Program-made: the position numbers and the translations under genes | Notes under the pieces: generated by a model | Databases searched by the model: none | Told to the model about the DNA's origin: nothing | Seen by the model: only the letters and a program-made list of their open reading frames with translations | Part shown: positions 34,063 to 43,584 of the stretch, piece by piece | How positions within the stretch are numbered: the first letter of the stretch is position 1 | How the letters are laid out: every line of letters starts with the position of its first letter | Source: Lonepinella sp042485795 | GTDB taxonomy: Bacteria > Pseudomonadota > Gammaproteobacteria > Enterobacterales > Pasteurellaceae | NCBI RefSeq assembly: GCF_042485795.1 | Contig: NZ_CP169368.1 | Span: 1,674,001-1,738,000, forward strand | Direction of reading: 5' to 3' | Length of the DNA: 64,000 nt

Positions 34063-35019
34063 TTAATCCGCATAAATATCTTTACCATCTTTGCGAGTGC
34101 GGAATAATTGCAAAATCCAAGCATATTGTTCTGGTGTTCGACCTACAAAATATTCTATAACTTCGTTCATAGCACGAGCGGATTGTACTGGATCATCGGT
34201 TAATGTCATAGGAGATAAAATTTCCATTTGGTATTTGCCCTGTTTGGCGTTATAACGTGGAAACATAGGAATCACCACAGCTTTAGCCAACTTCGCCATT
34301 TTATTTAACCCTGGTAAAGTCGCTTTATACGTGGCAAAAAAATCCACAAACTCACTCGCTTCCGCACCAAAATCTTCATCTGGTAAGTAATAACCCATAT
34401 CACCATTTTTCACCATGGAAAGAAACGGCTTAATACCATTTTGCCGTGCGTGCATTTTTCCGCCGAAACGTTCTCTTGTCCATGTCCAAAGCCAGTCGAT
34501 CAATAAATTTCGGTGTGGATTAAACATAGATGTCATCGGCATCCCATGAGTATGTAAAATAATCCCTGAAGCATCAATCGACCAACTATGTGGTACTAAT
34601 AAAATAATATTGTGTCCATTGGCTTTGGCTTGTTGAATATGTTCTATGCCTAAAAATTCACTACGTTGTTGTAAATGTTTTTTTGAACGCACGGCAATTT
34701 CACCGATACCTAACATCACTTGTCCTAAGGTAATAAACATTTCATCTAGCACTTTTTCACGCTGTTGTGTCGTCCATTGCGGAAAACAAAGTGCTAAATT
34801 GATACTTGCTCTACGACGTTGTTTTTTAGCTTTTTTCCCAGCGAGCAAGCCGATTTTACTGGCTAATTTATCTCGCCAACGAAATGGTACAAAAGCAAGA
34901 ATGATTAACAGCAAGATAGCAAACCAAATACCCCAGTAACTCGGTTTTAAATAACTCCACGAAAAATGTGGTTCATAGCCAGCTCTCGCTGTAACACGAA
35001 TATTTTCTTGATTTTCCAT
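34063..35019 (-). CDS. lpxM: Lipid A late acyltransferase, LpxM/MsbB type
   Basis: Inner-membrane acyltransferase adding a secondary acyl chain to lipid A. The 318-residue protein has one N-terminal membrane helix (YWGIWFAILLLIILAFVPF), a basic stretch KKAKKQRRRASINLALCFP, the HX4D catalytic motif in VPHSWSIDASG, and YYLPDEDFG. It matches the gene I recall as msbB beside a TSUP gene in H. influenzae. LpxL (HtrB) is the main alternative, but the GxPMTSMFNPHRN region fits LpxM. Confidence 0.9.
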   Translation of the reverse strand: MENQENIRVTARAGYEPHFSWSYLKPSYWGIWFAILLLIILAFVPFRWRDKLASKIGLLAGKKAKKQRRRASINLALCFPQWTTQQREKVLDEMFITLGQVMLGIGEIAVRSKKHLQQRSEFLGIEHIQQAKANGHNIILLVPHSWSIDASGIILHTHGMPMTSMFNPHRNLLIDWLWTWTRERFGGKMHARQNGIKPFLSMVKNGDMGYYLPDEDFGAEASEFVDFFATYKATLPGLNKMAKLAKAVVIPMFPRYNAKQGKYQMEILSPMTLTDDPVQSARAMNEVIEYFVGRTPEQYAWILQLFRTRKDGKDIYAD

Positions 35020-35783
35020 TAATTAAACCACCCTTGATCATAGACCATTTTTGCCGTCATAATAAATGACATAGCAACCACCATTGGACGAATCAGTTTC
35101 TTTCCTTTGGTTAATACCATTCTTGCCCCTAAATTCGCCCCGATAAATTGCCCACACATCATGACTAACCCAACCAACCAAAGAATTTGACCTCCGATTA
35201 AAAAGAAAAGCAACGATGCAATATTTGATGTGCAGTTTAACACTTTGGCATGTGCAGTGGCTTTGGGTAAATTAAAGCCTAATAAAGTAACAAATGCCAG
35301 ACCTAACAAGGAACCCGTTCCCGGTCCAAAAAAACCGTCATAAAAGCCGATAAACAATCCAGCAGTAAAAGCAAAACCAGCAAAAGATAAACGTTGATGA
35401 CGATCTTCTTCGCCTAATTTTGGCGTAAACAAAAAATATAAACCAATCGCCAACACTAAAAAAGGAATCGCTTTCTTAATAAATGAGCTATCGACCTGTT
35501 GAATTAACACCGTACCAATCACCGCACCAATAAAGGTCATCAAAATTAGCAACCAAATCTGTTTTAAGTTCACAGCTTTTTTACGAATAAAATATAAGCT
35601 GGCTGAAAATGAACCACCACAAGCCTGTAATTTGTTGGTACCTAAAGCAAGCACGGGGGGAATACCAGCCATTAATAATGCTGGAATAGTAATCAAACCG
35701 CCACCACCAGCAATGGCATCAATAAATCCAGCAACAAGTGCTACTGCAAATAATATACTGATAATTTCTAAGCTAATTTCCAC
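35019..35783 (-). CDS. TSUP family permease (TauE/SafE)
   Basis: Predicted inner-membrane permease of the TSUP family, members of which move sulfite, sulfoacetate or other small sulfur anions. The 254-residue protein has the two-fold repeat typical of the family, with AGFIDAIAGGGGLITIPALL at the N-terminus and FIGFYDGFFGPGTGSLLGLAFV in the second half. Its stop overlaps the start of lpxM by one base (35019), so the two are coupled. Substrate not predicted. Confidence 0.9.
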   Translation of the reverse strand: MEISLEIISILFAVALVAGFIDAIAGGGGLITIPALLMAGIPPVLALGTNKLQACGGSFSASLYFIRKKAVNLKQIWLLILMTFIGAVIGTVLIQQVDSSFIKKAIPFLVLAIGLYFLFTPKLGEEDRHQRLSFAGFAFTAGLFIGFYDGFFGPGTGSLLGLAFVTLLGFNLPKATAHAKVLNCTSNIASLLFFLIGGQILWLVGLVMMCGQFIGANLGARMVLTKGKKLIRPMVVAMSFIMTAKMVYDQGWFN

Positions 35784-35798
35784 CGCACTTTCCCCAGA

Positions 35799-36659
35799 TT
35801 ATTCTAACCATTCGCTACGTTTTGGTGAACTTAACACTTGTTGGCATAAAAATGGTTCAGGGGGTGTAACTTTAGGTTTTGTTGTACCAGTTGATGGCTT
35901 TTTAGGTTCAAACCATGAATACAGTTCAGCACCGCAACCATCGCCAGTTGGCACTGGTGCTTGATTTTCACAATAAGCTGCTCCATGCGGACAAGCTAAA
36001 CGCACGTGAAAATGGCTATCATGTCCATACCAAGGACGAATTTTATGTAACCAACTACGATCGCCTTTTTCAGTTTGACAAAGTTTTACTTTAATCGCTG
36101 GATTAACGAAAATACGTGTTACTTGACTATCTTGAGAAGCTAGTTTAATTAGATTAAAGTGATTCTGATTCCATACATTTTCGTCCACTGTTTGTGTTGC
36201 TCGGTTCACTACCAACAAACCTTTGCCATCTGAATTTAATGCTTCCTGATCAGACATAGCACCCATACGCAACCAAATATCTGCATCTAAACCCATTTGA
36301 TGACTTGCATGTCCTGTTAAAAAACGCCCACCACCAGGCATTGCAATATCGCCCACTAACATGGTGGGTAAACCTGCATTTTTTACTCGCTGCCCTAAAC
36401 GTTGTAAATAGCTAATCATATCAGGATGACCGTAATAACGGTTTTTATTCATCCGAATCACTTGATAACCAACGCCCTTAGCTGGTAAGGCTTTGGCACC
36501 GATGATACAGCCATTGGCATAAGAACCAATCGGTTGGGCTTGTCCTGTTTCACTTGGAATAGGACGTTTAACTTTTTGCCATTCAGCAGGTGAAGCGAAT
36601 ACGGTCAAAGATACCCCTAAAAGTGCGGTTAAAATAAAACCTGTTTTTTTCAATTTCAT
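35799..36659 (-). CDS. mepA: Penicillin-insensitive murein endopeptidase
   Basis: Periplasmic zinc endopeptidase (M74) that cuts D-alanyl-meso-diaminopimelyl cross-links. The ATG at 36659 follows CGGAAAAATT and starts a signal peptide (MKLKKTGFILTALLGVSLTVFA); an upstream extension is rejected. The mature 286-residue precursor shows ASHQMGLDADIWL and WYGHDSHFHVRLACP with the zinc-binding histidines and aspartate, and several cysteines. An uptake motif encodes LTALL in the signal peptide. Same order (aroC-mepA-TSUP-lpxM) as in H. influenzae except for the inserted nucleotidyltransferase gene. Confidence 0.94.
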   Translation of the reverse strand: MKLKKTGFILTALLGVSLTVFASPAEWQKVKRPIPSETGQAQPIGSYANGCIIGAKALPAKGVGYQVIRMNKNRYYGHPDMISYLQRLGQRVKNAGLPTMLVGDIAMPGGGRFLTGHASHQMGLDADIWLRMGAMSDQEALNSDGKGLLVVNRATQTVDENVWNQNHFNLIKLASQDSQVTRIFVNPAIKVKLCQTEKGDRSWLHKIRPWYGHDSHFHVRLACPHGAAYCENQAPVPTGDGCGAELYSWFEPKKPSTGTTKPKVTPPEPFLCQQVLSSPKRSEWLE

Positions 36660-36696
36660 ATTAAATTTTTCCGATAAAAATAATCTTAAGTAAACA

Positions 36697-36999
36697 CTAA
36701 ATCCCAGTTTGTAGGACTTCATATTGTTGCAAAATAATTCGTTTAAAATTTTCACTACAACTTGCCCAATCAATTACATCCACAAAAATCGGCAAATCTG
36801 ATTCGCTAAAAGCCTCTTCAATATCTGCTTGTAAACGGATAGACATCGGCTGTTGCGTTATCACGGCTAAATCTAAATCCGAATATTTCTTAGCCGTCCC
36901 TTTAATCCGAGAACCAAAGACCCAAACAGGTAAATCTGGCACATATTCTCGTAAAATACCCTTAACAATGGCAAGATTTTCTTCACTAAGATCAATCAT
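36697..36999 (-). CDS. MNT-type nucleotidyltransferase, no HEPN partner seen
   Basis: Small nucleotidyltransferase of the MNT (minimal nucleotidyltransferase) class. Usually such proteins are antitoxins that AMPylate a HEPN RNase encoded next to them. The ATG at 36999 has AAGAGAT upstream and gives 100 residues; a GTG ten codons earlier overlaps aroC. The catalytic motif is intact: VWVFGSRIKGTAKKYSDLDLAV (GSx10DxD pattern) and a later FVDVIDW. No HEPN-like gene is adjacent: mepA follows and aroC precedes. It interrupts the otherwise conserved aroC-mepA junction. Confidence 0.8.
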   Translation of the reverse strand: MIDLSEENLAIVKGILREYVPDLPVWVFGSRIKGTAKKYSDLDLAVITQQPMSIRLQADIEEAFSESDLPIFVDVIDWASCSENFKRIILQQYEVLQTGI

Positions 37000-37019
37000 A
37001 TCACTTTTATCTCTTGATA

Positions 37020-38102
37020 TTATCGGCACTGTGCCTTAAACCGCAATAAATGATCTAATAACACAATTGCTGTCATGGCTTCCGCAATCGGTACCGCTCG
37101 AATGCCAACGCAAGGATCGTGGCGACCTTTGGTAATTAATTGCACTGGCTCATTATTCACATTCACCGTACGTCCAGGGATAGTGATACTTGATGTTGGC
37201 TTTAATGCTATAGTCGCAATAATCGGTTGACCGTTACTAATCCCACCTAAAATACCACCAGCGTGATTAGATAAAAATCCTGCTGGAACCATTTCGTCAC
37301 GATGTTCTGTCCCTTTTTGATTCACCACGGCAAAACCGTCACCAATTTCCACCGCTTTTACCGCATTAATGCTCATCAAAGCGTGAGCTAAATCCGCATC
37401 TAAACGATCAAATACGGGTTCGCCCAAACCAACAGGCACATTTTCTGCCACCACGGTCAATTTTGCCCCGATAGAATTGCCTTCTTTTTTCAAACTACGG
37501 ATCAATTCTTCGAATTTTTCCACCGCACTTTGATCGGGACAAAAAAATGGATTTGAATTGACCTGTTGCCAATCAATTTTACTAATGTCCGCTACCGTTT
37601 TGGGATCAATTTGAATATCCCCTATCTGTGATAAATAGCCACGGACTTCAATGCCAAATTGTTCACGCAAATATTTTTTAGCAATCGCACCTGCCGCCAC
37701 TCGCATCGCTGTTTCACGTGCAGATGAACGTCCACCGCCACGATAATCACGAATACCGTATTTCCGTTGATAGGTAAAATCAGCATGACCTGGGCGAAAT
37801 TGATTTTTAATTTCACCATAATCTTGCGAACGTTGATCAGCATTTTTGATTAATAACCCAATACTCGTCCCTGTGGTTTTACCCTCAAATACGCCCGATA
37901 AAATCTGCACTTCATCATCTTCACGACGTGGCGTGGTATAACGTGATGTACCAGGTTTACGGCGATCTAAGTCTGGTTGAATATCCGCTTCCGAAAGTGC
38001 CATATTGGGCGGAACACCATCTACAATACAGCCTAATGCAATACCGTGAGATTCACCAAAAGTAGTAACTTGAAAAAGTTGTCCGATTGAATTTCCTGCC
38101 AT
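37020..38102 (-). CDS. aroC: Chorismate synthase
   Basis: FMN-dependent enzyme forming chorismate, the last shikimate-pathway step. The 360-residue protein starts MAGNSIGQLFQVTTFGESHG and contains RPGHADFTYQRKYGIRDYRGGGRSSARET and GISNGQPI, which are diagnostic. It lies in a leftward gene run with mscK, menE and seqA upstream. Eight bases separate it from mscK. Confidence 0.98.
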   Translation of the reverse strand: MAGNSIGQLFQVTTFGESHGIALGCIVDGVPPNMALSEADIQPDLDRRKPGTSRYTTPRREDDEVQILSGVFEGKTTGTSIGLLIKNADQRSQDYGEIKNQFRPGHADFTYQRKYGIRDYRGGGRSSARETAMRVAAGAIAKKYLREQFGIEVRGYLSQIGDIQIDPKTVADISKIDWQQVNSNPFFCPDQSAVEKFEELIRSLKKEGNSIGAKLTVVAENVPVGLGEPVFDRLDADLAHALMSINAVKAVEIGDGFAVVNQKGTEHRDEMVPAGFLSNHAGGILGGISNGQPIIATIALKPTSSITIPGRTVNVNNEPVQLITKGRHDPCVGIRAVPIAEAMTAIVLLDHLLRFKAQCR

Positions 38103-38110
38103 AAAACACC

Positions 38111-41100
38111 CTATGCTAATTTTTCCGTATGAAGTTTTACTTCTTCATTCGTTTGTTGATTTTTAATAAACACATCTAGTTGATTGAATGCGATCTCAAT
38201 ATTATTTTCATTAAATAACTGATTAATACGATTATTTAAGAAATCAATGGTTGGATTTCGATCACCAATTTGATCCACATAGACACGCAACTCATGATCT
38301 AAGGTACTTGCTCCAAAGGTTAAGAAGAATGCTCGTGGTGCTGGATCTTTTAATACTTTCTCACATTCTGCTGCTGCTCGTAATAATAATTTCTTCACAA
38401 GATCTAAATCCGAACCATAAGCCACACCGACACTAATCACAACTCTCGTCATACTGTTACTCAATGCCCAGTTAACTAAGCGTTCGGTGACAAAGGCTTT
38501 GTTTGGCACAATGACTTCTTTACCGTCAAAATCCACCAGTGTTGTGGCACGAATACGAATTTTGGAAACTGTACCACTAAATTCACCAATCGTAATCACG
38601 TCCCCAATACGCACTGGACGTTCAAATAAGATAATAATACCAGACACAAAGTTTGCAAAGATTTCTTGCATACCAAAACCCAAACCAACGGATAAGGCTG
38701 CAAATAACCATTGTAACTTAGACCAAGACATACCCAGCATACCAAATGCCAAAGCAGAACCTAGTGCAATAATAACATAAGTTAGTAAAGTGGTAATGGT
38801 ATATGGCGTTCCCTGTGATAATTTAATATTTGAGAACACCATGACTTCTAGCAAACCACTTAAATTGCGTATAATAATATATGTCACTGCCAACACCACA
38901 AAGGCGACTAATAAATTAAGCAAGGTAACGGATTCCATCACTACGCCTGCTTCTGTAGTGATACTTTGTTGCCATAAAGTGACACCATTTAAATAATATG
39001 CCACAGTAACTAAATCTGACCAAACAAAATACATCAAGCCAAATAAACCAACCCAGAGAATTAAGTCTATTAAACGTAATACTTGATCTTTTACTTGGCT
39101 AACAGCTAATACATCATCCTGTTGTTGCACATCAATAATAAATTCTTCTTCGTTATCACTATTATTATCGGCTACTTGTTTAGCAATAGCTTGTTCACGT
39201 TTATCTTTAAGGCGGCGAGCCGCAAGTCGGCGTGCTGATACTTCTAACACACGATAAATAAAGCCACGTAACATCAACCATGTGGTTAATGCCATGTAAG
39301 ATGAGATTAAATGGTCAATCAGCACTAAAGAGGTATAATAATAACCCAATCCAATCAAAATAATTAAGGCAACTGGAGCAAATAATGAAAACATACGTAA
39401 AAACCGTAGTAAATAAATTTTCATGCTTTGCTGATGCGTTAAGGTTTGTTGGTAAGAAGTGATAGCTAAACGCATTTCGGGACCGATCATCAATAACAAA
39501 ATAACCAACACTGAAATCGTCATGATTTCACCTAGCACGTCATAAGCAACGCCCCCTTCTAAATTGGTGAAAATAGATGTGTTGAGTAATAATGCCACCA
39601 CCCATATTGAGCGTTTTAAAATTCGCCGAAAGTTCTCTGAACTTTGTTTCGGCATTTTAAAATGACGATGCGCAATACCATTCGGACGTAATAATGCCAC
39701 CATAAAGGCAAAATAAAACCAATAGCCAGCCATTTTTAATCCCCATGTCCAAGCCTGTGTTGGATCCTGCAAACAAAAATAGGTAGCTAAAATAAACAGC
39801 ATTAAAAACACAAAGGTACTTGGTAAACACAAGATCAAGGTCCAAAAAACTGCTATTGGTGTATTCCATTGGTTATCGCTTTGAAAGGTCTTTAATTTAT
39901 TATTAATCTCCGTAATCTTTTGCTTAATCGCATTTTTCTGACGTAAAATCCCTAGTGTTAAAACCAGTAAAATAGAAACTAAAATACTGACCCAAATCAC
40001 ATTATCTTGCCAATTAGAAAAATCAAATCGTTTGGCAATATCACGGAATTGAAAGCTAAGATAAGTCGGTAAATTTTTGAAGAATGCCAAATCAATTTGT
40101 GCATTACTTTTTACCCAAAAACTTTGCTGTTGCAATTTACTTTGTAAAGTATCACTAATGGTCTGTACTTGTTGTTGATTTAATTCAATATTAATCGATA
40201 AATTCAACTGATTATTTAATTGTTTAAGCAGTTCAGAAATAACCTTACTACGTTCTTCAATAATACTTTTTAAACGTGAACGCTCTTTATCAGTAAACGT
40301 GACTTTTTCTTCTTTGGCTAAATTATCAATATAACTCTCGGTATTATTCATGCGATCACGAAATTCGCTAATATCAAAAATGCGTACTCGTAAATCCGCA
40401 ATCTGTTTGGATAAGCCCAAAATCATCTCATCTTTTGGTAAAGATTGGCGTTGTTTATTGATCACTCGAGATAATATCAATGTCCCTTGCAATGAACTAA
40501 TCTGCTCGTCAATATTACGTTGAGTCTGTTGTAAATTATCCAAGATATTTTTGATTCGTAAATTATCCTGCGACAAACTATTCAGTTGAGTAGTCTGTTT
40601 TAATAATTCCTCGCTCACTTGAGCATTCATTTCTAATTCACGAGCAATAACTGGATTATCCGTGGTATTACTATTTTTTTGTGCGGTTGCTTGTTCTAAT
40701 TGATTTTGGCTTTCGGCTAAATTTTTAGTATTAATAACTGTTTGCAACGCAATTAATTCAGTCTGCAACTGCTGTTGCATCAGCGTTTTTTCTTCTAATT
40801 GACTATTGTAAAGGCTAGTTAAGGATTCATTTCCACTCAGCTGAATTTGTCTATAACTATTATTTGCTTGCAAATAATCTAATTCCACCGTTAATTTTGC
40901 ACGCATAGTGCTAGGTGTACTTGAAGAAGCTAAGGTATCATTAATGGCTTGAATACGTGTAGAATTCTCGATTAATGTAGCTTGTGTTCGTTCTGGTATG
41001 CTTTTTTGACTTGATAAACTTCCATTAAGTGCGGTTAAATCCGCCTGAATTTGTTGCAAATTTTGGTTAATTTCTTCCACATCGTTTTTCATCTGTTGAA

Positions 41101-41443
41101 CAGATAAATTGGCTAAAGATTTTTGAATTTGTTCTGCACTGCGTTGCTTGGCTTTTAAGTTAGCAATATTCTGCTGGCTTTTTTTCAATTCTTGAACAGA
41201 ATCTTGAATTTTTTTATTTAAATTCTCATTATCTTGTTTTTGCTTTTCTAGCTGTTCCAATAAAACTAATGTGTCCTCTAAATTTTTAATATCCGCTTTA
41301 TTATTATCATTTTGATTATTTTTCTTGATAATCTCTAACTGCGACTGAATTTCTTTCGCTGACGGCAATGCTGCGAATACTGAGGTATTCACCGTTAATA
41401 ATAATCCTAAAACAAGATAGGTTAATGTCTTTCGAATGCTCAT
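38111..41443 (-). CDS. mscK: Mechanosensitive channel MscK (KefA) family
   Basis: Large mechanosensitive channel of the MscS superfamily that opens under osmotic downshock. The 1110-residue protein begins with a signal peptide (MSIRKTLTYLVLGLLLTVNTSVFAA), a Q/N/K-rich periplasmic coiled-coil region to about residue 480, a series of membrane helices, and the MscS core: GLGFGMQEIFANFVSGIIILFE, RPVRIGDVI, ATTLVDFDGKEVIVPNKAF. Length matches MscK. The gene order mscK-aroC is shared with H. influenzae as I recall it. Confidence 0.93.
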   Translation of the reverse strand: MSIRKTLTYLVLGLLLTVNTSVFAALPSAKEIQSQLEIIKKNNQNDNNKADIKNLEDTLVLLEQLEKQKQDNENLNKKIQDSVQELKKSQQNIANLKAKQRSAEQIQKSLANLSVQQMKNDVEEINQNLQQIQADLTALNGSLSSQKSIPERTQATLIENSTRIQAINDTLASSSTPSTMRAKLTVELDYLQANNSYRQIQLSGNESLTSLYNSQLEEKTLMQQQLQTELIALQTVINTKNLAESQNQLEQATAQKNSNTTDNPVIARELEMNAQVSEELLKQTTQLNSLSQDNLRIKNILDNLQQTQRNIDEQISSLQGTLILSRVINKQRQSLPKDEMILGLSKQIADLRVRIFDISEFRDRMNNTESYIDNLAKEEKVTFTDKERSRLKSIIEERSKVISELLKQLNNQLNLSINIELNQQQVQTISDTLQSKLQQQSFWVKSNAQIDLAFFKNLPTYLSFQFRDIAKRFDFSNWQDNVIWVSILVSILLVLTLGILRQKNAIKQKITEINNKLKTFQSDNQWNTPIAVFWTLILCLPSTFVFLMLFILATYFCLQDPTQAWTWGLKMAGYWFYFAFMVALLRPNGIAHRHFKMPKQSSENFRRILKRSIWVVALLLNTSIFTNLEGGVAYDVLGEIMTISVLVILLLMIGPEMRLAITSYQQTLTHQQSMKIYLLRFLRMFSLFAPVALIILIGLGYYYTSLVLIDHLISSYMALTTWLMLRGFIYRVLEVSARRLAARRLKDKREQAIAKQVADNNSDNEEEFIIDVQQQDDVLAVSQVKDQVLRLIDLILWVGLFGLMYFVWSDLVTVAYYLNGVTLWQQSITTEAGVVMESVTLLNLLVAFVVLAVTYIIIRNLSGLLEVMVFSNIKLSQGTPYTITTLLTYVIIALGSALAFGMLGMSWSKLQWLFAALSVGLGFGMQEIFANFVSGIIILFERPVRIGDVITIGEFSGTVSKIRIRATTLVDFDGKEVIVPNKAFVTERLVNWALSNSMTRVVISVGVAYGSDLDLVKKLLLRAAAECEKVLKDPAPRAFFLTFGASTLDHELRVYVDQIGDRNPTIDFLNNRINQLFNENNIEIAFNQLDVFIKNQQTNEEVKLHTEKLA

Positions 41444-41450
41444 TATAAAC

Positions 41451-42815
41451 TTACTCTCTGATTAATTGAGCTAACGCCTGTTTCAGGCTTACTCGTGAAA
41501 TTTTAATATTGCCTTGCGATTCCAAATTTAATGGGAAGTAACGCACTGGCTGTTTAAATCGTTCAATTTTATTGGTTAAAAAATCTTGTACTTTTTGCAC
41601 CGCAGTTTGGCTAAACTCTTGCTGGAATTTCACCATAGCAACAGGTCGTTGACCAAATTCGGCATCATCAATAGGTAACACAAAAACCTGTTCCACTAAA
41701 GGATGTTGCTGAATTATTTGCTCAATTTCTTCGGGCTGAATATTTTCTCCCCCTGAAATAAATTGATTATCCAAACGTCCTAAAATATGTAATTGTTCAC
41801 CATCCCAATGAGCTTTATCTTTGGTTTGTAACCAACCTTGCGTATTAGTCAGTGATTGAATTGTGCCTTGTTGCCAATGCCCCAATGCCAAGCCAGCACC
41901 TTTGAGCCAGATTTCATCATTCACCATTTGAAATTCACGCCCCAATAGAGGTTGCCCCACCCCCACTTTGTCATCACATTTTTTAGCAAATACCGTGGAT
42001 GCCATTTCAGTCATTCCATAACCCGCATAAGTTTGTATGCCAAGTGCGGTCAATTTTTGCGTAATTTCCACAGGAATATTAGCCCCACCTAATAAAATTG
42101 CTTGAGTTTGTACCGCACTTTGAGGATATGCTGCAATGTATTCAAATAACCGTAATGCTTGTGTTGGCACTAAAGATACATGACTGGCTTGTAACACATC
42201 ATGATAAAAATCACTGCTCGGCACATGCAATTCAGCCCCTTGCAATAACCAACGCCATACGATACCTTGCCCCGAAACATGATACAACGGTAAAGATAAT
42301 AACCAAGATTTGTCGGCGGTAAAATCCGTCAGTTGACACACTCCTTGAGCATTTGCTAAATGAGCTTGCACCGTATGTACAATAGCTCTCGGCATACCCG
42401 TTGAACCAGAGGTTAAGGTTAAAGTTAATCCTTGCGTCATCTGATGATTACTGGATCGCACCACAAAATCCTGTGTTTTTTGCTGGGTCGTACAATCAAT
42501 CCAACATTGAATTTGATTAGTCACACAAAGTTGTTGTATTTTTTCCGTGCTAAAAGCAGGGTTAATGCCTAACACTCGCATATTGCCTTGTAGTCCAGCT
42601 AAATAGCAACAAAGCAGATCAAGGCTATTTTTGCCTGAAAAAGCAACGCCATTCCCTGCTTGTAAACCAAGTGAAGTTAACCAATCTAATTTGGCTGAAA
42701 TCAGTTGATTTAGTTCAAGCCAACTAAAAGCAACGCCCTGCGAGTGATCTCGCAAGGCGATTTGAGCTTGCTTATGCGGATGATTAGCATATTGTTGCCA
42801 AGGTAATAATTGCAT
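41451..42815 (-). CDS. menE: o-Succinylbenzoate--CoA ligase
   Basis: Acyl-CoA ligase of menaquinone synthesis. The 454-residue protein is of the AMP-binding superfamily with TLTSGSTGMPRAIVHT (P-loop), YGMTEMAST, GRLDNQFISGGENIQPEEIE and a C-terminal lysine region (GNIKISRV). The short length is typical for MenE. Other men genes are not in the window. It lies between seqA and mscK; a carboxylate ligase of other specificity is possible but unlikely given the context. Confidence 0.9.
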   Translation of the reverse strand: MQLLPWQQYANHPHKQAQIALRDHSQGVAFSWLELNQLISAKLDWLTSLGLQAGNGVAFSGKNSLDLLCCYLAGLQGNMRVLGINPAFSTEKIQQLCVTNQIQCWIDCTTQQKTQDFVVRSSNHQMTQGLTLTLTSGSTGMPRAIVHTVQAHLANAQGVCQLTDFTADKSWLLSLPLYHVSGQGIVWRWLLQGAELHVPSSDFYHDVLQASHVSLVPTQALRLFEYIAAYPQSAVQTQAILLGGANIPVEITQKLTALGIQTYAGYGMTEMASTVFAKKCDDKVGVGQPLLGREFQMVNDEIWLKGAGLALGHWQQGTIQSLTNTQGWLQTKDKAHWDGEQLHILGRLDNQFISGGENIQPEEIEQIIQQHPLVEQVFVLPIDDAEFGQRPVAMVKFQQEFSQTAVQKVQDFLTNKIERFKQPVRYFPLNLESQGNIKISRVSLKQALAQLIRE

Positions 42816-42824
42816 AACGGCTAA

Positions 42825-43490
42825 TTAATCCGCTACAAAGGCATTTTTAACATAATCAATCGTTTTCTCATCAAATCCCATTTCACGCATAACGCCCTCA
42901 AACATAATCATTTTACGACCACTATTATTATTGGTAATCACCCAATGTGGACTATCTGGAATTTGTTTTGGTTTAGTATGATTACCTGCTTCAAGTAAGG
43001 TTTGTTCATCCTGAGCAAAATAAACCCGAGTTCGCCCTTGTACATTTTCACTGCTAATGGCTTGAGCAAAATCCTCAGGGTTTGACTTATATAAACCACT
43101 TAATATAGTCAAGAAACGCACAACAGCTTTGCTCTCTTGTTTAAATTCAGGTGTTTCTAGCAACGCCACAAGATCTGCACTATCACTTTGTTTACTCACA
43201 GATTGTGCCACTTGAACATCTTCTGCTGGCTGTGAAACCCCTTGTGGTTCCATTATTTGCTGATATTCTGTTGGTATTTCGCTTTGTTCAGATGCAGTGT
43301 CTTGTTGTTGTACTGACGATGGTTTATCCACATTTTCCGCTTTATCAGATAAATCTAACGCCACCGAACTAATACTTAAAGACGGCAAATTTAATAAACG
43401 GCGTAAAATATCCGATGCACTTTCACCAATAGACTGCGTATGACTGGCGATGTATTGATAGAGTTCTTCATCAACTTCAATTATTTTCAT
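42825..43490 (-). CDS. seqA: Replication initiation negative regulator SeqA
   Basis: Binds hemimethylated GATC sites and sequesters the origin. The N-terminal oligomerisation domain MKIIEVDEELYQYIASHTQSIGESASDILRRLLNL and the C-terminal DNA-binding domain (FLTILSGLYKSNPEDFAQAI, RVYFAQ, NNNSGRKMIMFEGVMREMGF) are clear. At 221 residues it is longer than the 181 of E. coli because of a Q/S/E-rich linker at about residues 57-105. It heads the leftward cluster and is divergent from ybfF, the usual arrangement. Confidence 0.95.
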   Translation of the reverse strand: MKIIEVDEELYQYIASHTQSIGESASDILRRLLNLPSLSISSVALDLSDKAENVDKPSSVQQQDTASEQSEIPTEYQQIMEPQGVSQPAEDVQVAQSVSKQSDSADLVALLETPEFKQESKAVVRFLTILSGLYKSNPEDFAQAISSENVQGRTRVYFAQDEQTLLEAGNHTKPKQIPDSPHWVITNNNSGRKMIMFEGVMREMGFDEKTIDYVKNAFVAD

Positions 43491-43584
43491 TTATTCTGCT
43501 CTCAAAACTTGATTAACAATCCATTTTTCCGCATTATACCGACTTCTGATTAAATTCTCTATGTAAAAAACGATTAAAAAAGCC

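Noticed and set aside
34646..34939. 97-codon rightward frame opposite lpxM
   Set aside because: Antisense to a conserved acyltransferase gene; no ribosome-binding site or recognisable protein features.
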